Below are positions 1-11,110 of a stretch of 52,742 bases of DNA, in pieces; positions within the stretch are counted from its first letter, which is position 1; each line of letters starts with the position of its first letter. Position numbers and translations under genes: made by a program. Origin of the DNA: Rhizophagus sp. LPA8_4_AMF (Eukaryota > Glomeromycota > Glomeromycetes > Glomerales > Glomeraceae); the NCBI GenBank assembly GCA_021464525.1, contig JADRCO010000113.1:1-52742 (forward strand), read 5' to 3'. The notes beneath the pieces were generated by a model. It made no database searches. It saw only the letters and a program-made list of their open reading frames with translations, and was not told where the DNA came from.

Positions 1-715
1 GCAGCGGACCTATGTTACGTGTTTAACATAGTACTTTGGTATTAGTCTGTAGTTTCTTTTGCGATTTGTTGTCAGATGTATTTACATTAGACCTTATATC
101 CAATTGATCAAATAAAGTTGTTATTTGCGTTAAAAAAAAAAAAAAATTTTGTGATCTACACAATATATAACATCTGGTGTAAAAGTTTAATGATCATCCC
201 GAGTAGTATTTACATCTGGGGTAAATTTATCAAAATCTCTAGTACTACCCCAGATATGCATCTAGGGTAACTACCCAGGGTTTTTGATCAGTACAGCGCT
301 TCATAATAGTGTTATTTACATGTATTACACGCATTATGTAATTGCAATATTAATGTTAACTACAATGTGACGATTAAAAGAGTTTAATTTATATTGGAAT
401 TCTTTATTAATATTTGAAGCCTTTAGAGATTGGGCCAAAAAGAAATCGATAGTGAAACAAAAAAATAATTTTATTCATAGTGAGGGTGTAGAAGATTTAT
501 TTTTTTATAATATGCTTCTTAAAATTAATTGGAATTTTACAATATTGTTCATTAGTAATCATAATAATACAAATAAATTTGTTACAGGATAGTTTTGAAC
601 GAGGTTATAAGGTCAAAAATTTATATAGAATACTACCAGTAACTACCTATTTATTCAGTGTTGTATGACCGACAGACAAACAAAATTGACTAATTTTTGT
701 ATACAATGTGATGAA
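1..715. other. Intergenic, with a poly-A tract after a polyadenylation-like signal
   Basis: No gene is recognised. An AATAAA hexamer near 111 is followed about 20 nt later by an uninterrupted A run at about 133-146. This could be the 3' end of a transcript entering from the left edge or of a retroposed copy. The rest is AT-rich sequence without coherent coding frames. Confidence 0.4.
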
Positions 716-1041
716 AGACAGAAACATGGAAACATATGTGGCAATGTTCTAACAATGAAAGAGGTATTAATGAAATAGTAATTAAAACATTAATAGAAAT
801 TGAACATGAATACAAAGATAATAACAAACTGAACAAGTGGGAGTTAATCAGGAGATGTAATAGTACTTTATAGCAATTTGTAATGAATCTTCTGTCACAA
901 ATCTTTATTAATCGATCGAAAGTTTGGAAAATTATTAGAGGTAATTTTAATAATAAATTTAACAATTTTACAACTAGCCAGGAGATTAGAAATATAATAA
1001 AAGAAATCTGGACAAGATGCTATGAAAATTTTAAAAATTGA
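716..1041 (+). pseudogene. Degenerate coding relic of unknown family
   Basis: In the frame set by codon 751 the plus strand reads as protein-like sequence (asparagine-, lysine- and isoleucine-rich, with a charged stretch from about 757 to 870) to a TGA at 1039. One TAG at 871-873 interrupts it. A second frame just upstream starts with ATG at 667 and carries a CxxC pair, suggesting a zinc-ribbon N-terminus separated by a frameshift. The minus-strand open frames over the same bases look like shadows. The family is not recognised; a relic of a lineage-expanded or transposon-borne gene is likely. Confidence 0.35.
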
Positions 1042-1765
1042 TATGATCAAAAGATGTGAGGAGGTGGTAGAATTAGAAAAAAGCAAAGATATACAGAAAA
1101 AGGATAAATACCAAAAAGAAAAAAGACAAATAATAATAATAACGATGGTGAGGGACAAGAGGAGAATAATTTAGAATTGGAAAAGCTAAAATAATAGAAA
1201 AAGAAATTTGAGACTAAAATGATGATGAGCAAATTAGCGATAAATAATTTTTGGCATTGCATGGTTAAAGTTAATTTAGCTTGATAGATATTGGTCATTA
1301 ATACATAGTTAATTTATTTTAATTTATTTAGATGTGTTTTTATTAGATAGAACGGTTAGTTATAAGGTCAAAAGAAGTTATTTCTTTTGTACTTATATAT
1401 TTCTAAATAATTATGTATTCAATATTGAATTATGATTAATAAAGGAATGCGTTACTAATTTTTTTTAAAAGAAAATATTAATGTAATTATCACGTCTACT
1501 GACTAAAAAATACCATTACTTGATTACTATATATGTTTTTAATATCAATATACGCATTTTTTTACATTGTATACACATTATTAAACTAATTTACTATATG
1601 TTGTTTTACACATAAAACACCAGTGTACTATGTGGTTTTAAATATTTTTAAGTGCCGTTGAAATACAAAGGGTTCATTTTCCTACGTTTTTTGGTATTAA
1701 GCAACACATAGCACTTTTCAACACTTTATTACACCTGTTTAAAACTTCCTGATGTAGTAGAAATA
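1042..1765. other. AT-rich intergenic stretch
   Basis: Nothing recognisable beyond scattered homopolymers. Sequence just before 1766 probably belonged to the 5' part of the relic that follows, but it cannot be read reliably. Confidence 0.3.
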
Positions 1766-2396
1766 GGAAATGTCTTTCTGAAAAATATATTAATAACATG
1801 ACAGCTTTATTGTGGTGTTGTTCTAAAGGGCATGAATGGAATGCAACACTTAATAGCATTAAAAATGCAAATTTATAGTGTCTTCATTGTTCTGGACAAT
1901 ATGCTTGTGATATTGATCAAGCCAAGCAAATTGCATTTAGCCAGAATGGGAGTGTTTCTCTACCTCATATTTTAATAAATGTGTTAAAGAACATATATGG
2001 TATGCAACGCTTAATGTTATTAAAGATCGAAATACAGTATCTGGTGCCCAATCTGTCAGAATAAATATAAAAATTTATGTCGTGAAATTGTTTCTAAATA
2101 TTTGGGACTACCTTCAGGTATTCGCCAACCAGATTTCCTGAAAATTCATAAACATCCTAAGGGATTAGAACTTGATATATTATCCAGAACATGGTTTTGC
2201 GATTGAAGTACAAGGTCTCCAACATGAAAAATATATCGAATTCTTCCACAGAAATTCCAAAAATTTTATCAAACAGCAAGCACAGGATCAACTCAAGAAA
2301 GAATTATGCGAAGAGAATCAGATTACTCTAAGGTATATTAGGTATTACGATGTAGTTATTCCTGAGCATCATCGAGAATTAGGTCTTATTGAGTAA
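1766..2396 (+). pseudogene. Broken zinc-ribbon/nuclease-like gene of a Rhizophagus-expanded family
   Basis: The relic begins with codons for a KCLSEKYIN-type motif and a GHEWNATLNSIKN motif, typical of treble-clef repeat proteins common in this lineage. It then crosses a TAG near 1876 and several frame changes. From 2172 a clean 74-residue tail runs to TAA. It contains an AIEVQGLQHEKY motif, an FHR/KQQ/DQLKKELCEEN segment and an RYIRYYDVVIPEH ending. In intact relatives, as I recall them, this tail follows zinc-binding repeats and resembles a small endonuclease fold. No start codon and several disruptions indicate a pseudogene. Confidence 0.6.
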
Positions 2397-2523
2397 ACTC
2401 AAAACTTTAAATGCTTTTGCAATTCGTTATTATTTTTTTCGAATATAATTTATTCATCTGGAATTACATGAAAAATCTTTCTCAGACACACATCACACAT
2501 AACAATGAGAGAAGTCTACAACT

Positions 2524-2551
2524 ATATCAGTCATCGGACATGTCTACCCCA
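2524..2551. repeat. Left arm of a long-range inverted repeat
   Basis: About 26 nt here match, with two mismatches, the reverse complement of 5053-5078. The pair encloses the Tc1 element plus about 1.2 kb of AT-rich DNA. It may mark the ends of an older host element that the Tc1 entered, or two remnants of one repeat family in opposite orientation. Confidence 0.55.
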
Positions 2552-2579
2552 AATGATATTTTATAATAAAATATGTTTA

Positions 2580-3895
2580 CAGCAGGCGATCAAAAGTATA
2601 CGGACATTTTTAAAATAAAAATTTCATAATAAAATAATATAATAAAAATAAAAATTATTAAGTAAATATATTAATCTAATTGTCCTTTATTAATTATATG
2701 TAAAAAAAAATTATATATTAATAATTAATATTATATCCATTTGCAGCAATAACTGCTTCAATTCTGTGTGGCATGCTGTCAATTAATTTTTTAAAATATT
2801 CTAGAGGAATATCGTCCCATGCATCTTTAACATACTTCTCAAGCATTTGGATATTAGATGGTGGTGGATCATGACGATGCACCATTGCTTTCATTTCTGC
2901 CCACATATTCTCAATAGGGTTTAAGTCAGGGCTTTGTGCTGGCCATTGAAGCACCACAATTTTCACATCTTCACGGGCGGCCATAGCAACTTTTGAACGA
3001 TATGGTGGAGCATTATCCTCTTGGAAAATTCCATTACCACGTGGAAAATGCTTGTCCAAAGTAGGTATGACATGATCTTGAATAATTTTAGCATGAGTTT
3101 TACCTGTAACTGAACCTTTTAACAGAACAATTGGTCCAAGTCCATGCCAGGAGAAACAACCCCAAAACATTCTGCTAGGGCTGTGTTTTATGGTAACAGC
3201 AATACAATCTGAATTCAATATTTCTCCTGGTTCACGCCAAACCCTTCCCTGACGACCTTGTTGAAACTGTGTAAAGTGCTTTGATCAGAAAAAAGCACAC
3301 TTCTCCATTTCTCATTGTCCAATTTCTGTGAGCAAGAGCCCATTCTAGGCGAGCCTGACGATGTGTTTCTGTCATTGCAGGTTTGCGACGAGGAATACAG
3401 GCACGAAGTCCAACTTTTCTAAGGTTACGGCATATGGTAATTGCAGAAACAGGTTGTTTTTTACGAGCTGTCCAAACAGTTGCAATCTTTTTTGAACAGA
3501 GTCAACGATTTTCACTATTTGCTTGAACAAAAGCTTTGAGTTCTTGTCGTGTTGGTGAGTTAAAGAGTGGCGGCCGACCTGATTTTTTTTTGGTGTGAAA
3601 GAACCAGTTTCACGAAAACGTTTAAAGTACATCATAAACGGCAGTTTTACTACACCCCAATTTTTCTGCAATCATACGACCCGATTGACCACAATTATAA
3701 CCATAAATAATCGCATATCGGGTTTTTGGGGTGAGTGGCTTCATATTTGGTGAATGTTTACTAAAAAAAAACACTGTGGCGTTTTTCATTATGATATTAA
3801 GCGTTAAATGACGTATTGTTTATATTACGTCATTGTGTGATGATCGGCATAATTTTGGCAAATCAAAATGTCCGTATACTTTTAATCGCCTGCTG
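2580..3895 (-). mobile_element. Tc1/mariner transposon, 1316 bp, TA target duplication
   Basis: Terminal inverted repeats begin CAGCAGGCGAT and run for about 30 nt with a single C/T difference between the ends. TA dinucleotides flank both ends (2578-2579 and 3896-3897), the target-site duplication of this superfamily. Length and internal transposase fit a Tc1-type element. The transposase is broken, so this copy could move only if a related transposase acts on its ends. The near-identity of the two ends suggests fairly recent insertion. Confidence 0.93.
2718..3744 (-). pseudogene. Tc1-type transposase, frameshifted
   Basis: The ATG at 3742-3744 (or 3787-3789 in frame) starts a helix-turn-helix N-terminus (GQSGRMIAEKLGCS motif). 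The frame shifts near 3630 and again in the 3540-3480 region. The C-terminal 166 residues are open (2718-3218) and contain the catalytic core. The second aspartate is in an EDNAPPYRS motif and the glutamate in NPIENMWAE, with 34 residues between them. This gives the DD34E signature of Tc1 elements. The first aspartate lies in an FSDQS motif just upstream in another frame (about 3280). Several frameshifts make it non-functional as written. Confidence 0.85.
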
Positions 3896-3899
3896 TATA

Positions 3900-5317
3900 T
3901 AACCATATTTACGTAACTTCATTTTATGTTTAATCGTTAACATTAATATGCTATGTCTATCCCAATTAAGTAATTTAATAGATTGTCATATGCCCCGCTA
4001 GTAGCTTTCCTTTTTTACAATTATTTTTTTTTCTTTGCGTTTGCATGAAGTTCGTCTTAAAAACAAGCTTTTTTTGAGATCCTTTTAAAAGTAGTGACGA
4101 ATATATGGTTTTAGCAACAAAAATATATGTAATTTTATGAGAAGAAAAAGAATTTCTAAGGTTGCAATGGTAGTTATTTAGACTGTTCTTATGTAAAATG
4201 CAAAAAACTGATTTTTTTAATAAAAACTTTTTTTTTTGATTTCAATTAAAGTTTAGAGAGAAGCTTTTAACTAATAAAGATACTTTATTTTTAGATATAA
4301 TTTAACAAGAAAAACAACTTTTATTAAGTAAATGGAGTCGATTATCCAAGCAGATTTGTAGTTATTCTTGAATTTTGTTAAACTTTTTACATTTTATAAT
4401 GTAAATACTAATTAATTTTTATTCATTTAGAAAATTTAAATATTTCTGGGTAGAACATTTGTATTTTAGTTAATTTTTTCATGTTTATATTATTTTTTAA
4501 AAAAATTATTTTTGTTCATAATTTTATTAATTAACCATATTTATCAGACCTGACTTGGAGACCGTTAAAGTAATTTAACGAATAACAAATGTTAAAAATC
4601 AATACCAAGATAATTTTACCAAATATTTTTCATTTAAACCATAAGCAGTTGATGTAGTAGATAAATGGATAGTAAAATAGTAATTTACTATAAATTATAA
4701 TAGTTTCTAAAATAATTTTTTCTTGTGAGTTTAAAAGTGTTTTTGTATATTTATTTAAAATAAATAGAACGTGTAAAATGTGTGGTTAAAAAAGGTCAAA
4801 AAGTGCCAAAAAAAAAAGTTTTAAACAACACTAAGTTTCGTACATATATAAAATATACATACAATAGATGACCTTTGTAGCAAGATCCTTTTAAACTGGC
4901 TCAAGCGCTTAGCGTTTAAAGCCTAACAACCTAATGGTTTTGGTAATACAGAATTTTAGTTGTTCATAAATGTTACACAGTTTACTTATAAAAGAGTTAA
5001 AAAAAGTGTGAAAAAGCATAGTAAATTTTGCTGATCAAATGATCGACATACTATATAAGGGTAGACATGTCCAGTGACTGATATGGATAATCGTCTGCGC
5101 AAATTAAGGTGGCTTAGTTGTGAAACTTTTCTGTCGCACAGGGTCTATTGCATGACGTCAATGGATTTTATGATTTTACTCCCATTATTTTTTTGAATAT
5201 ACAATCAAATAAAACTGATTTAGAATTTGAATCAAAAAGTTAATGATTTATATATAATGATTATTTTTTCATAAAAGAACGATAGTTTTCTTCTTGTTCT
5301 TTTAATAGTCTTCTATT
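3900..5317. other. AT-rich intergenic stretch upstream of the nuclease-kinase gene
   Basis: No coherent reading frame. It contains homopolymer runs, the right arm of the inverted repeat (about 5053-5078) and, immediately 3' of it, somewhat GC-richer sequence. The latter includes a TGACGTCA palindrome at about 5154, a classic CRE/bZIP-type site, roughly 160 nt before the gene start. Confidence 0.4.
5053..5078. repeat. Right arm of a long-range inverted repeat
   Basis: Carries GGGTAGACATGTCC followed by TGACTGATAT, the reverse complement of the 2524-2551 arm with a two-base difference in the middle. Confidence 0.55.
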
Positions 5318-6753
5318 ATGACTGAAACAGCAGGTCAATTACTAGGTCGCGCCGTTCCAGATTGCCAATGGATCCCGCAAAATTCACCTAATCCAACCTC
5401 AACAATAGCTGTTTACCCACGGTTTCCAAACAACGTGAGGGAATGGACCGGATTCTTTCGAAATGTCAGACTTGCTGGTACGCGACACCCCCTTCCAGGA
5501 GGACAATTCCCCATTGGAACGCCAAGTGTAGTACCTCTCAGAATTGAAGACGATGCAAAAACTCGTTTTCATACTAACGTATTATATCCTGTCGAAATGT
5601 TATTCCCACAAGGAACAGCATTTGTTGGAACACCTACCGGATTTTTAGGTGCTTCTGACCATGTTTTATGCACTAATAATTACACAGTGCCTAAGATGCC
5701 GGTGGAAATGAAAACGCGTCACAATCTTGATTTACGCGGTTATAATTTCTGGCAAATTTATCGATATAACGACCGGCGTGGAATAATGGATCCAAATTTT
5801 AGATTCAAGCAGATATTTGGTCAAATGGTCTGTAATGGCCTTCATTTTGCCATTTTATCAAATTATAGCGATACATATTTTCTCAAGCGAGAAGAAACAA
5901 ATCCAACCACCCTTTATATTTCCCGTGTTGTTCAACCCACTGATACTAATCCGACTTTACGCGAATGCGTTTACTATATCAGCCAACTTGCCATTGCTGA
6001 TAATGTTGGTAATAGGTTGGGACGTGTAGTGCTTGACAGTTTTTCATCTAATGATGATGATGATGATGGCTCTGATTACCATGATTACTCTGATGACAAT
6101 TCTAGTGATGATTATGATGATGATGATTATTCGGGAAAGAGGAAGAGAAAACAGATTTCATCAGCAAAGACTAGTAGTAAAAAGACAATCACAAGTTCAT
6201 CCAAGGGAATTACTAGTGTAGATGAATATATCCTTCGGAAAAATTTTTTCTGGATATTATAATAATCAAGCTGTAGCATGGAAGACTTGTGACGCATATA
6301 AGAAGCAAGAGGAGATGAAAACGCTAAAACATGAAGCTCATATATATTCTATTTTGAAAGAATGTCAAGGTACAATTTTTTTTCATTCATAATATTTTTA
6401 AACATTATTACCTCATCTATTGCATATTAGGTCGTGAAGTTCCACGTTTGCTCCACGAAGGTTACATTTATGACGGATATCTTTTTGCTTTAGCGTTGCA
6501 ATTAATTGAGGACGCCCATCACGTTGATCCGGAAAGACTCACTAAAGAAGAAAAAGAAATAATAGTCAATCAGCTCACGACGATACATAATTGTGGCATC
6601 CTACACAATGATATCTCAAAGCAAAATATTTTATATGAACCAAAGAGTCGCCATTACTTTTTTATTGATTTTGGCTTGAGTGAGATCGTGGATAATGAGT
6701 CGCCGAAATTGCGCAAGGAAAAAAAGAGATTAAAAAGATTTTTACAACTTTAA
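5318..6753 (+). pseudogene. Crinkler-like PD-(D/E)xK nuclease fused to a protein kinase, one frameshift
   Basis: The N-terminal part (residues 1-240) fits a restriction-endonuclease-like fold: Asp114, then Glu130-x-Lys132 in a PVEMKTR motif, then Gln169 in FGQMV. An acidic stretch (245-270) and a basic KRKRK cluster (274-278) suggest nuclear targeting. A kinase domain follows, with VAWK lysine, an HEAH glutamate on helix C, an HNDISKQN catalytic loop and DFG. The kinase has an intron at 6370-6430. The two halves are separated by one extra base in the A5T6 run at about 6240-6250, which ends the first frame at 6262. This nuclease-kinase pairing is known from C-terminal modules of Crinkler-type proteins; no Crinkler header is visible. 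Real mutation and sequencing error cannot be told apart here. Confidence 0.7.
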
Positions 6754-7102
6754 ATATCTGGATGCATAGTGTTAATGTGAAAGAATTATTGACGATTGTA
6801 GTTTGTGGGCACTACAATTAGGATTAGAATTACTTAACTAGAACTATTCTTTATTAACGATAATTAATGTATTACACTAAATAAATTTTATTGCATATAC
6901 AGTATAACTTCATTTTAAATTATGAAATAAATAATATATTTGCGTAACTTATTTTATCCAATGCATATTAAAAAACATAAAGCCTTATTTAGGTAAAATT
7001 TTATTAAATAATAAAGTGAGGTAGCAAGAGAATCATATGATGCTACCAAAGAGAGAAGGAGTTCTCGGATCCTAGGCCATAAATGAGAGTCCCAGCATCA
7101 AG
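6754..7102. other. AT-rich intergenic stretch
   Basis: Nothing recognisable. It lies between the tail of the nuclease-kinase gene and the tail of the minus-strand relic, so it is a convergent 3' region. AATAAA-like motifs near 6880 and 6926 could serve the plus-strand gene. Confidence 0.35.
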
Positions 7103-7795
7103 TTATTTCGCAATATTACCTCCAGCGATACTTCCGCTAACGCTAACGCTACTGCTACTGTTGTTACTACAGTTACTATCAGAAAAACTAACTGATCTCT
7201 TATTTCCCTCCTTTTCAACCCATTCGATGATTTTATCGATAAAAGTTCTTCTTGGTGATGACGATAAAAACTAGTTAATGTGCTAGCACTAAGACCAATT
7301 TCGATTGATAAAATGTTGTACTGTACATTTGCGTTGGAGAACGACTTTCCCTTTTCCTGCTATTATTAAAAAGGCCGTAAACTTGCGTATATTCGGAATA
7401 TTGTCCCATGGAAACGTGACTTGTGCAAGAGAATCGGTTTGATCCTGCTAGAAAAGAATAAGGCGCAGTTTGGCGCAGATAAATATATATGCATAAGTGG
7501 TATAATTATTCTAGCGCTTGACCTACCTTGAGAGTTGAGATATCGCAGCATTTTTCATTCAGCTTCTGTACGCATTCTTTGAAGCTCATTGTTTAATGTT
7601 AAGACTGTTCTTTCGAGGTTATTATCTCGTGATCGCATCAGATATTGCGAAAAAAGATGATAGCAATGGCAACGATTATATAAATGTTTACGTTTCCAGA
7701 AAAAATGCTCTGGATCATATCCATTGTTAGGATACTTCGGCTTGTCATCTCGAAAATTGCAATTGCGACGCCGAAGAGTGCGATGAAAAAAATAT
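7103..7795 (-). pseudogene. Degenerate two-exon gene with a helix-turn-helix-like segment
   Basis: On the minus strand a basic, histidine-rich and then coiled-coil-like segment (NNLERTVLTLNNELQRMR motif) runs from about 7795 to an internal TGA near 7557. It continues to a splice-donor-like GTAGGT. An acceptor CTTTTCTAG follows at about 7444. Downstream the frame shifts at least twice. One piece reads IEIGLSASTLTSFYRH, resembling a helix-turn-helix. The last reads FIDKIIEWVEKEG and a serine-rich tail ending in TAA at 7103-7105. Protein-like sequence spread over three frames indicates a decayed gene. The plus-strand leucine-rich ORF over the same bases is its shadow. Family unknown. Confidence 0.4.
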
Positions 7796-7810
7796 CAGAA
7801 TTTGAGATCA

Positions 7811-8833
7811 TTGTGTTGGATAGATTTTTGTTATCTTAGAATTATGCGATTTTTTTCACTTGTGGTAGGAAAAGAAATACCAAGGCGCTTCTCTAGAAAT
7901 AACCCAAAATAATTTTCATTTTTCACTTATTCCAAACTGTTATTAAATGGGCCTTCCATAAATCACCGCGGGGAATCCTAAAAGGCTTGCAACTTAAAGG
8001 CTGAAGCCAACTATACGAAATTTGGGTGATCCCGGAAGACTCACACCCCGCAACGACATCCATACAAGGTTACAACTCACTGTCTCACTCAACTGAAAAA
8101 TATTAATATTTTTGCTCTGTAGATCAGTTTTAATAGTGCAAGTTTCTATAGATATTTTTTTTTTTGTTGATATAATAATATGAAATGGAAGGAGACAAGA
8201 AGTATTGTTAATCCTAAAAAATATAAAGGACATATGAAAAAAAAATGGTTATTTATTAGAGGATAAACAAAAAAAAAAATGTTTTTTTCGTATCAATTTT
8301 GCCCAGTTTTTATTTTCCAGAAATTGGTTCTAATAATTGTAACTATAGTATCGTTCCCCATGTTTGCTTTTCAACGGTATTTCTATGGCCACAAGAATTA
8401 TTTATGATGTGAATTAATAAGCTTAAGCATAAATTTTTTTTTATTAATTATTATAGCCCTTTTTCCGGCAAAATATAATAATATTCTTTTGTGTTTAATC
8501 GTAATTTATATATATATAATTGGTTGCGTGTGGGAAGCATATCATGATCAATTTGAAAAATTTTAGTTCGAAACTGTTTTTATTGTTAAAAGTACAGTAG
8601 TTCTAACTCAGAAGACTAGAATTTTTTGAATTTAGTAGATTATAGATTTATAATCGAATCAAATCAACTCGAGCCATTTCCATAATTTACTTTCTTCGTT
8701 CTCCGTTTCACCGGTGTCTGGGGATTAGTGTCTAGGTAAGAATTCCTCAAATTCTCTGGGTTTGTTGCCTTTGGTAATAATGGATCTATTTATTTGTCTC
8801 ATTTGTATATGCAATAGTATAACCTCCAATCCT
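7811..8833. other. Intergenic stretch
   Basis: No coherent coding frame. It includes A/T homopolymers and a slightly GC-richer patch at 7960-8060 without recognisable identity. Confidence 0.3.
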
Positions 8834-9060
8834 TATAATGCTATGAAAAAGAAATATGATTTCTTAATAGAAAATTATAAGGTATATCAAATTATTAAAA
8901 TAATAGAAAATTAAATTTGTATATTGTTTAATAAACATTTTTAATTACCGATTCATTCTGTAATAAATTGATTCTTAAAATTATGAGATGCATTTTTGTA
9001 TAATCCAACTGAAAAATATATAAATATATTGTATCGATTCTCATAAATTTTGTGTAGGAA
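8834..9060 (+). pseudogene. Relic of the 3' end of a BTB-TLDc gene
   Basis: Codons for FLIENYKVYQIIK at about 8859-8900 match the C-terminus of the downstream BTB-TLDc gene (FLIEDYEVYQIIK, 10917-10957). The similarity continues into the untranslated region: both copies share the CTTAAAATTATGA and ATATATAAATATAT blocks before TTCTCATAAA. This is what remains of an upstream tandem copy whose body has been lost. Confidence 0.7.
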
Positions 9061-9464
9061 TATTTATTTGGAAAGATTTTAATTAAGGCGTACCTGAAAT
9101 TAAGTTACTAAATTTGTTCTTGCTCATAACTTTTTAATTTATTTCTATTTAATATATTTTTTAATTTGATATTAAATTAAAAGAGAGAAGAAATAGTAAG
9201 ATAATGATAACATTATACTAAAAAATTCACTGATATACTTCGAAGTAATAACATTTCAGAATCTCTAAAAATCATGTAAACAGCATATGAAGAAAGTTGT
9301 AAAACGTTTACAATTTTTGGCGTCATAATTGAAATGTGGAGTAACATAATTTAGCCATATATGAACCGATTACTTTATAAATAGGTTAGAACCCGGTTAA
9401 AAAGAGTAATTCATTTTCCTTCCCGTTAAAAATTTTTTTTTTAAAACAAAACAAATGTTAAAAC

Positions 9465-10960
9465 ATGTCAACACAATTTCTTTCAAAATTAAGTCAAAAT
9501 TATATTGAATTATTGGAAGACAATGAATATTATGATATCACAATTGAAGTTGGAGAAGATCCTAATGTGAAATTTTTTCGTGCACATATGAATATTTTGT
9601 GTTGCCGTTCTCCATATTTACGAAGAGTTTTGACTTCAAATAAAATGAATAGTGATAGAGTTTTGGCTCATTTTAAATTGTCGAATATATCACCTGATAT
9701 CTTTCAAATTATTTTAAGGTAAAGTAAATTATATAACATCTTAATGAATTTACCATAAACTGTTAAATTTTTAAAAATAATCGTTTATAATAAAGGTATA
9801 TTTATGGCGGTGTCCTTTCATTGAATAAACTAGACACTTCAGATGTCCTTAAGATCCTACTAGCAGCAGATGAGTTTCTTCTTCAAGAACTAATTGATTA
9901 TTTACAAAATTATTTAATTGAAAATGAGTCTCAATGGATGGAACAACATTTTGAACTTGTTCATAGAACAAGCTTTCAATTTACTTCTCTAACAGTAATT
10001 CAACAATTCTGTACGAACTTGATGGCAAGATCTCCGGATAAAATATTTAAATCACTAGATTTCACGTCAATTCTTGAAAAATCTTTAGTTCAACTTATTA
10101 AAAGTGATGATTTACAAATGGAAGAAATTGAAGTTTGGGAACATGTATTAAAATGGGGTATCGCACAAAATCCTACGCTTCTTGCTGATCCCAATACTTG
10201 GTCTGATAATGACTTCAAGACAATGGAGAATAATTTACAACATTGCTTACCATTTATCAGATTTTTTTGTTTATCATCTATTGAATTCTCATGAAAAGTT
10301 CGCTCATATCAAAAACTATTTAAACGTCAACTTTATGAAGATTTATTAAGTTCTTATTTGGAACCCAATAATGTATCAACCGAAAACATTTTACTTCCCA
10401 GACATATTAAAGTTAACGATTCAAAACTTGTTGATAATTTGATTATTTCACATATTTTTAAATGGATTGATAAAAGAATTATTATAGATAACAAATTTTC
10501 TCAAATCAGAGAATTATATTTACCATATAAACTTGAATTGCTACTAAGAGGACGCCGAGATGGGTTTACTCCTAAAAAATTTCATACTTTATGTGATGAT
10601 AAACCTAATACTGTCGTATTTATTAAAGTAAAAGGAACGGAAGAAATAATTGGTGGGTATAACCCTTTAATGTGGAAATATATTACTGCTTGGGGTGAAA
10701 CTAAAGATAGTTTTATATTTTCTTTTAAAAATAAGGATGCCCCTTTTACAGATGCAATTATAAGTAATGTAGAAACGATAAATAATTATTATAATCATGG
10801 TCCATGTTTTGGTACTGACCTTGTTTTACGGTCTACTAATGAAGATACAAAAAATTATAATGCTACTTACTATAAAAAGGATTGTTATGAAAAAGAAATA
10901 AAGGATGTAGGTAATTTCTTAATAGAAGATTATGAGGTATATCAAATTATTAAAAAATAG
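9465..10960 (+). pseudogene. BTB-BACK-TLDc protein gene with one internal stop
   Basis: Exon 1 is 9465-9718, a 77-nt intron follows, and exon 2 is 9796-10960 (473 codons). An N-terminal BTB domain (about residues 20-110; YYDITIEVGED, FRAHMNILCCRSPYLRRVL) is followed by a BACK-like helical region. A C-terminal TLDc domain (about 285-470) carries ELLLRGRRDGFT, VVFIKVKGTEEIIGGY and GPCFGTDLVL motifs. Such proteins usually act as Cullin-3 adaptors; the TLDc domain is linked to oxidative-stress resistance and V-ATPase regulation. A TGA at 10292-10294 (codon 251) splits the frame between BACK and TLDc. The rest is open in one frame, so this is a very young pseudogene, a read-through case or a base error. 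The family is strongly expanded in Rhizophagus. Confidence 0.85.
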
Positions 10961-11110
10961 AAACATTAACAGTTAACCATTCCGTAATGAATTGAATTTA
11001 TTAATTTTATCCAATTCTTAAAATTATGAAATGCTTTTTTACATAACTAAATAAAAAAAATATATAAATATATATTGTACCATTTCTCATAAACTTTGTA
11101 TACATCCATC

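Noticed and set aside
690..1298. Three overlapping minus-strand ORFs (83-91 residues)
   Set aside because: They are rich in Leu, Ile, Phe and Ser as expected from antisense of an AT-rich coding relic; the plus strand reads better.
7083..7274. Leucine-rich plus-strand ORF that could pass for a membrane protein
   Set aside because: Antisense of a serine-rich segment in the minus-strand relic; no promoter or homology support.
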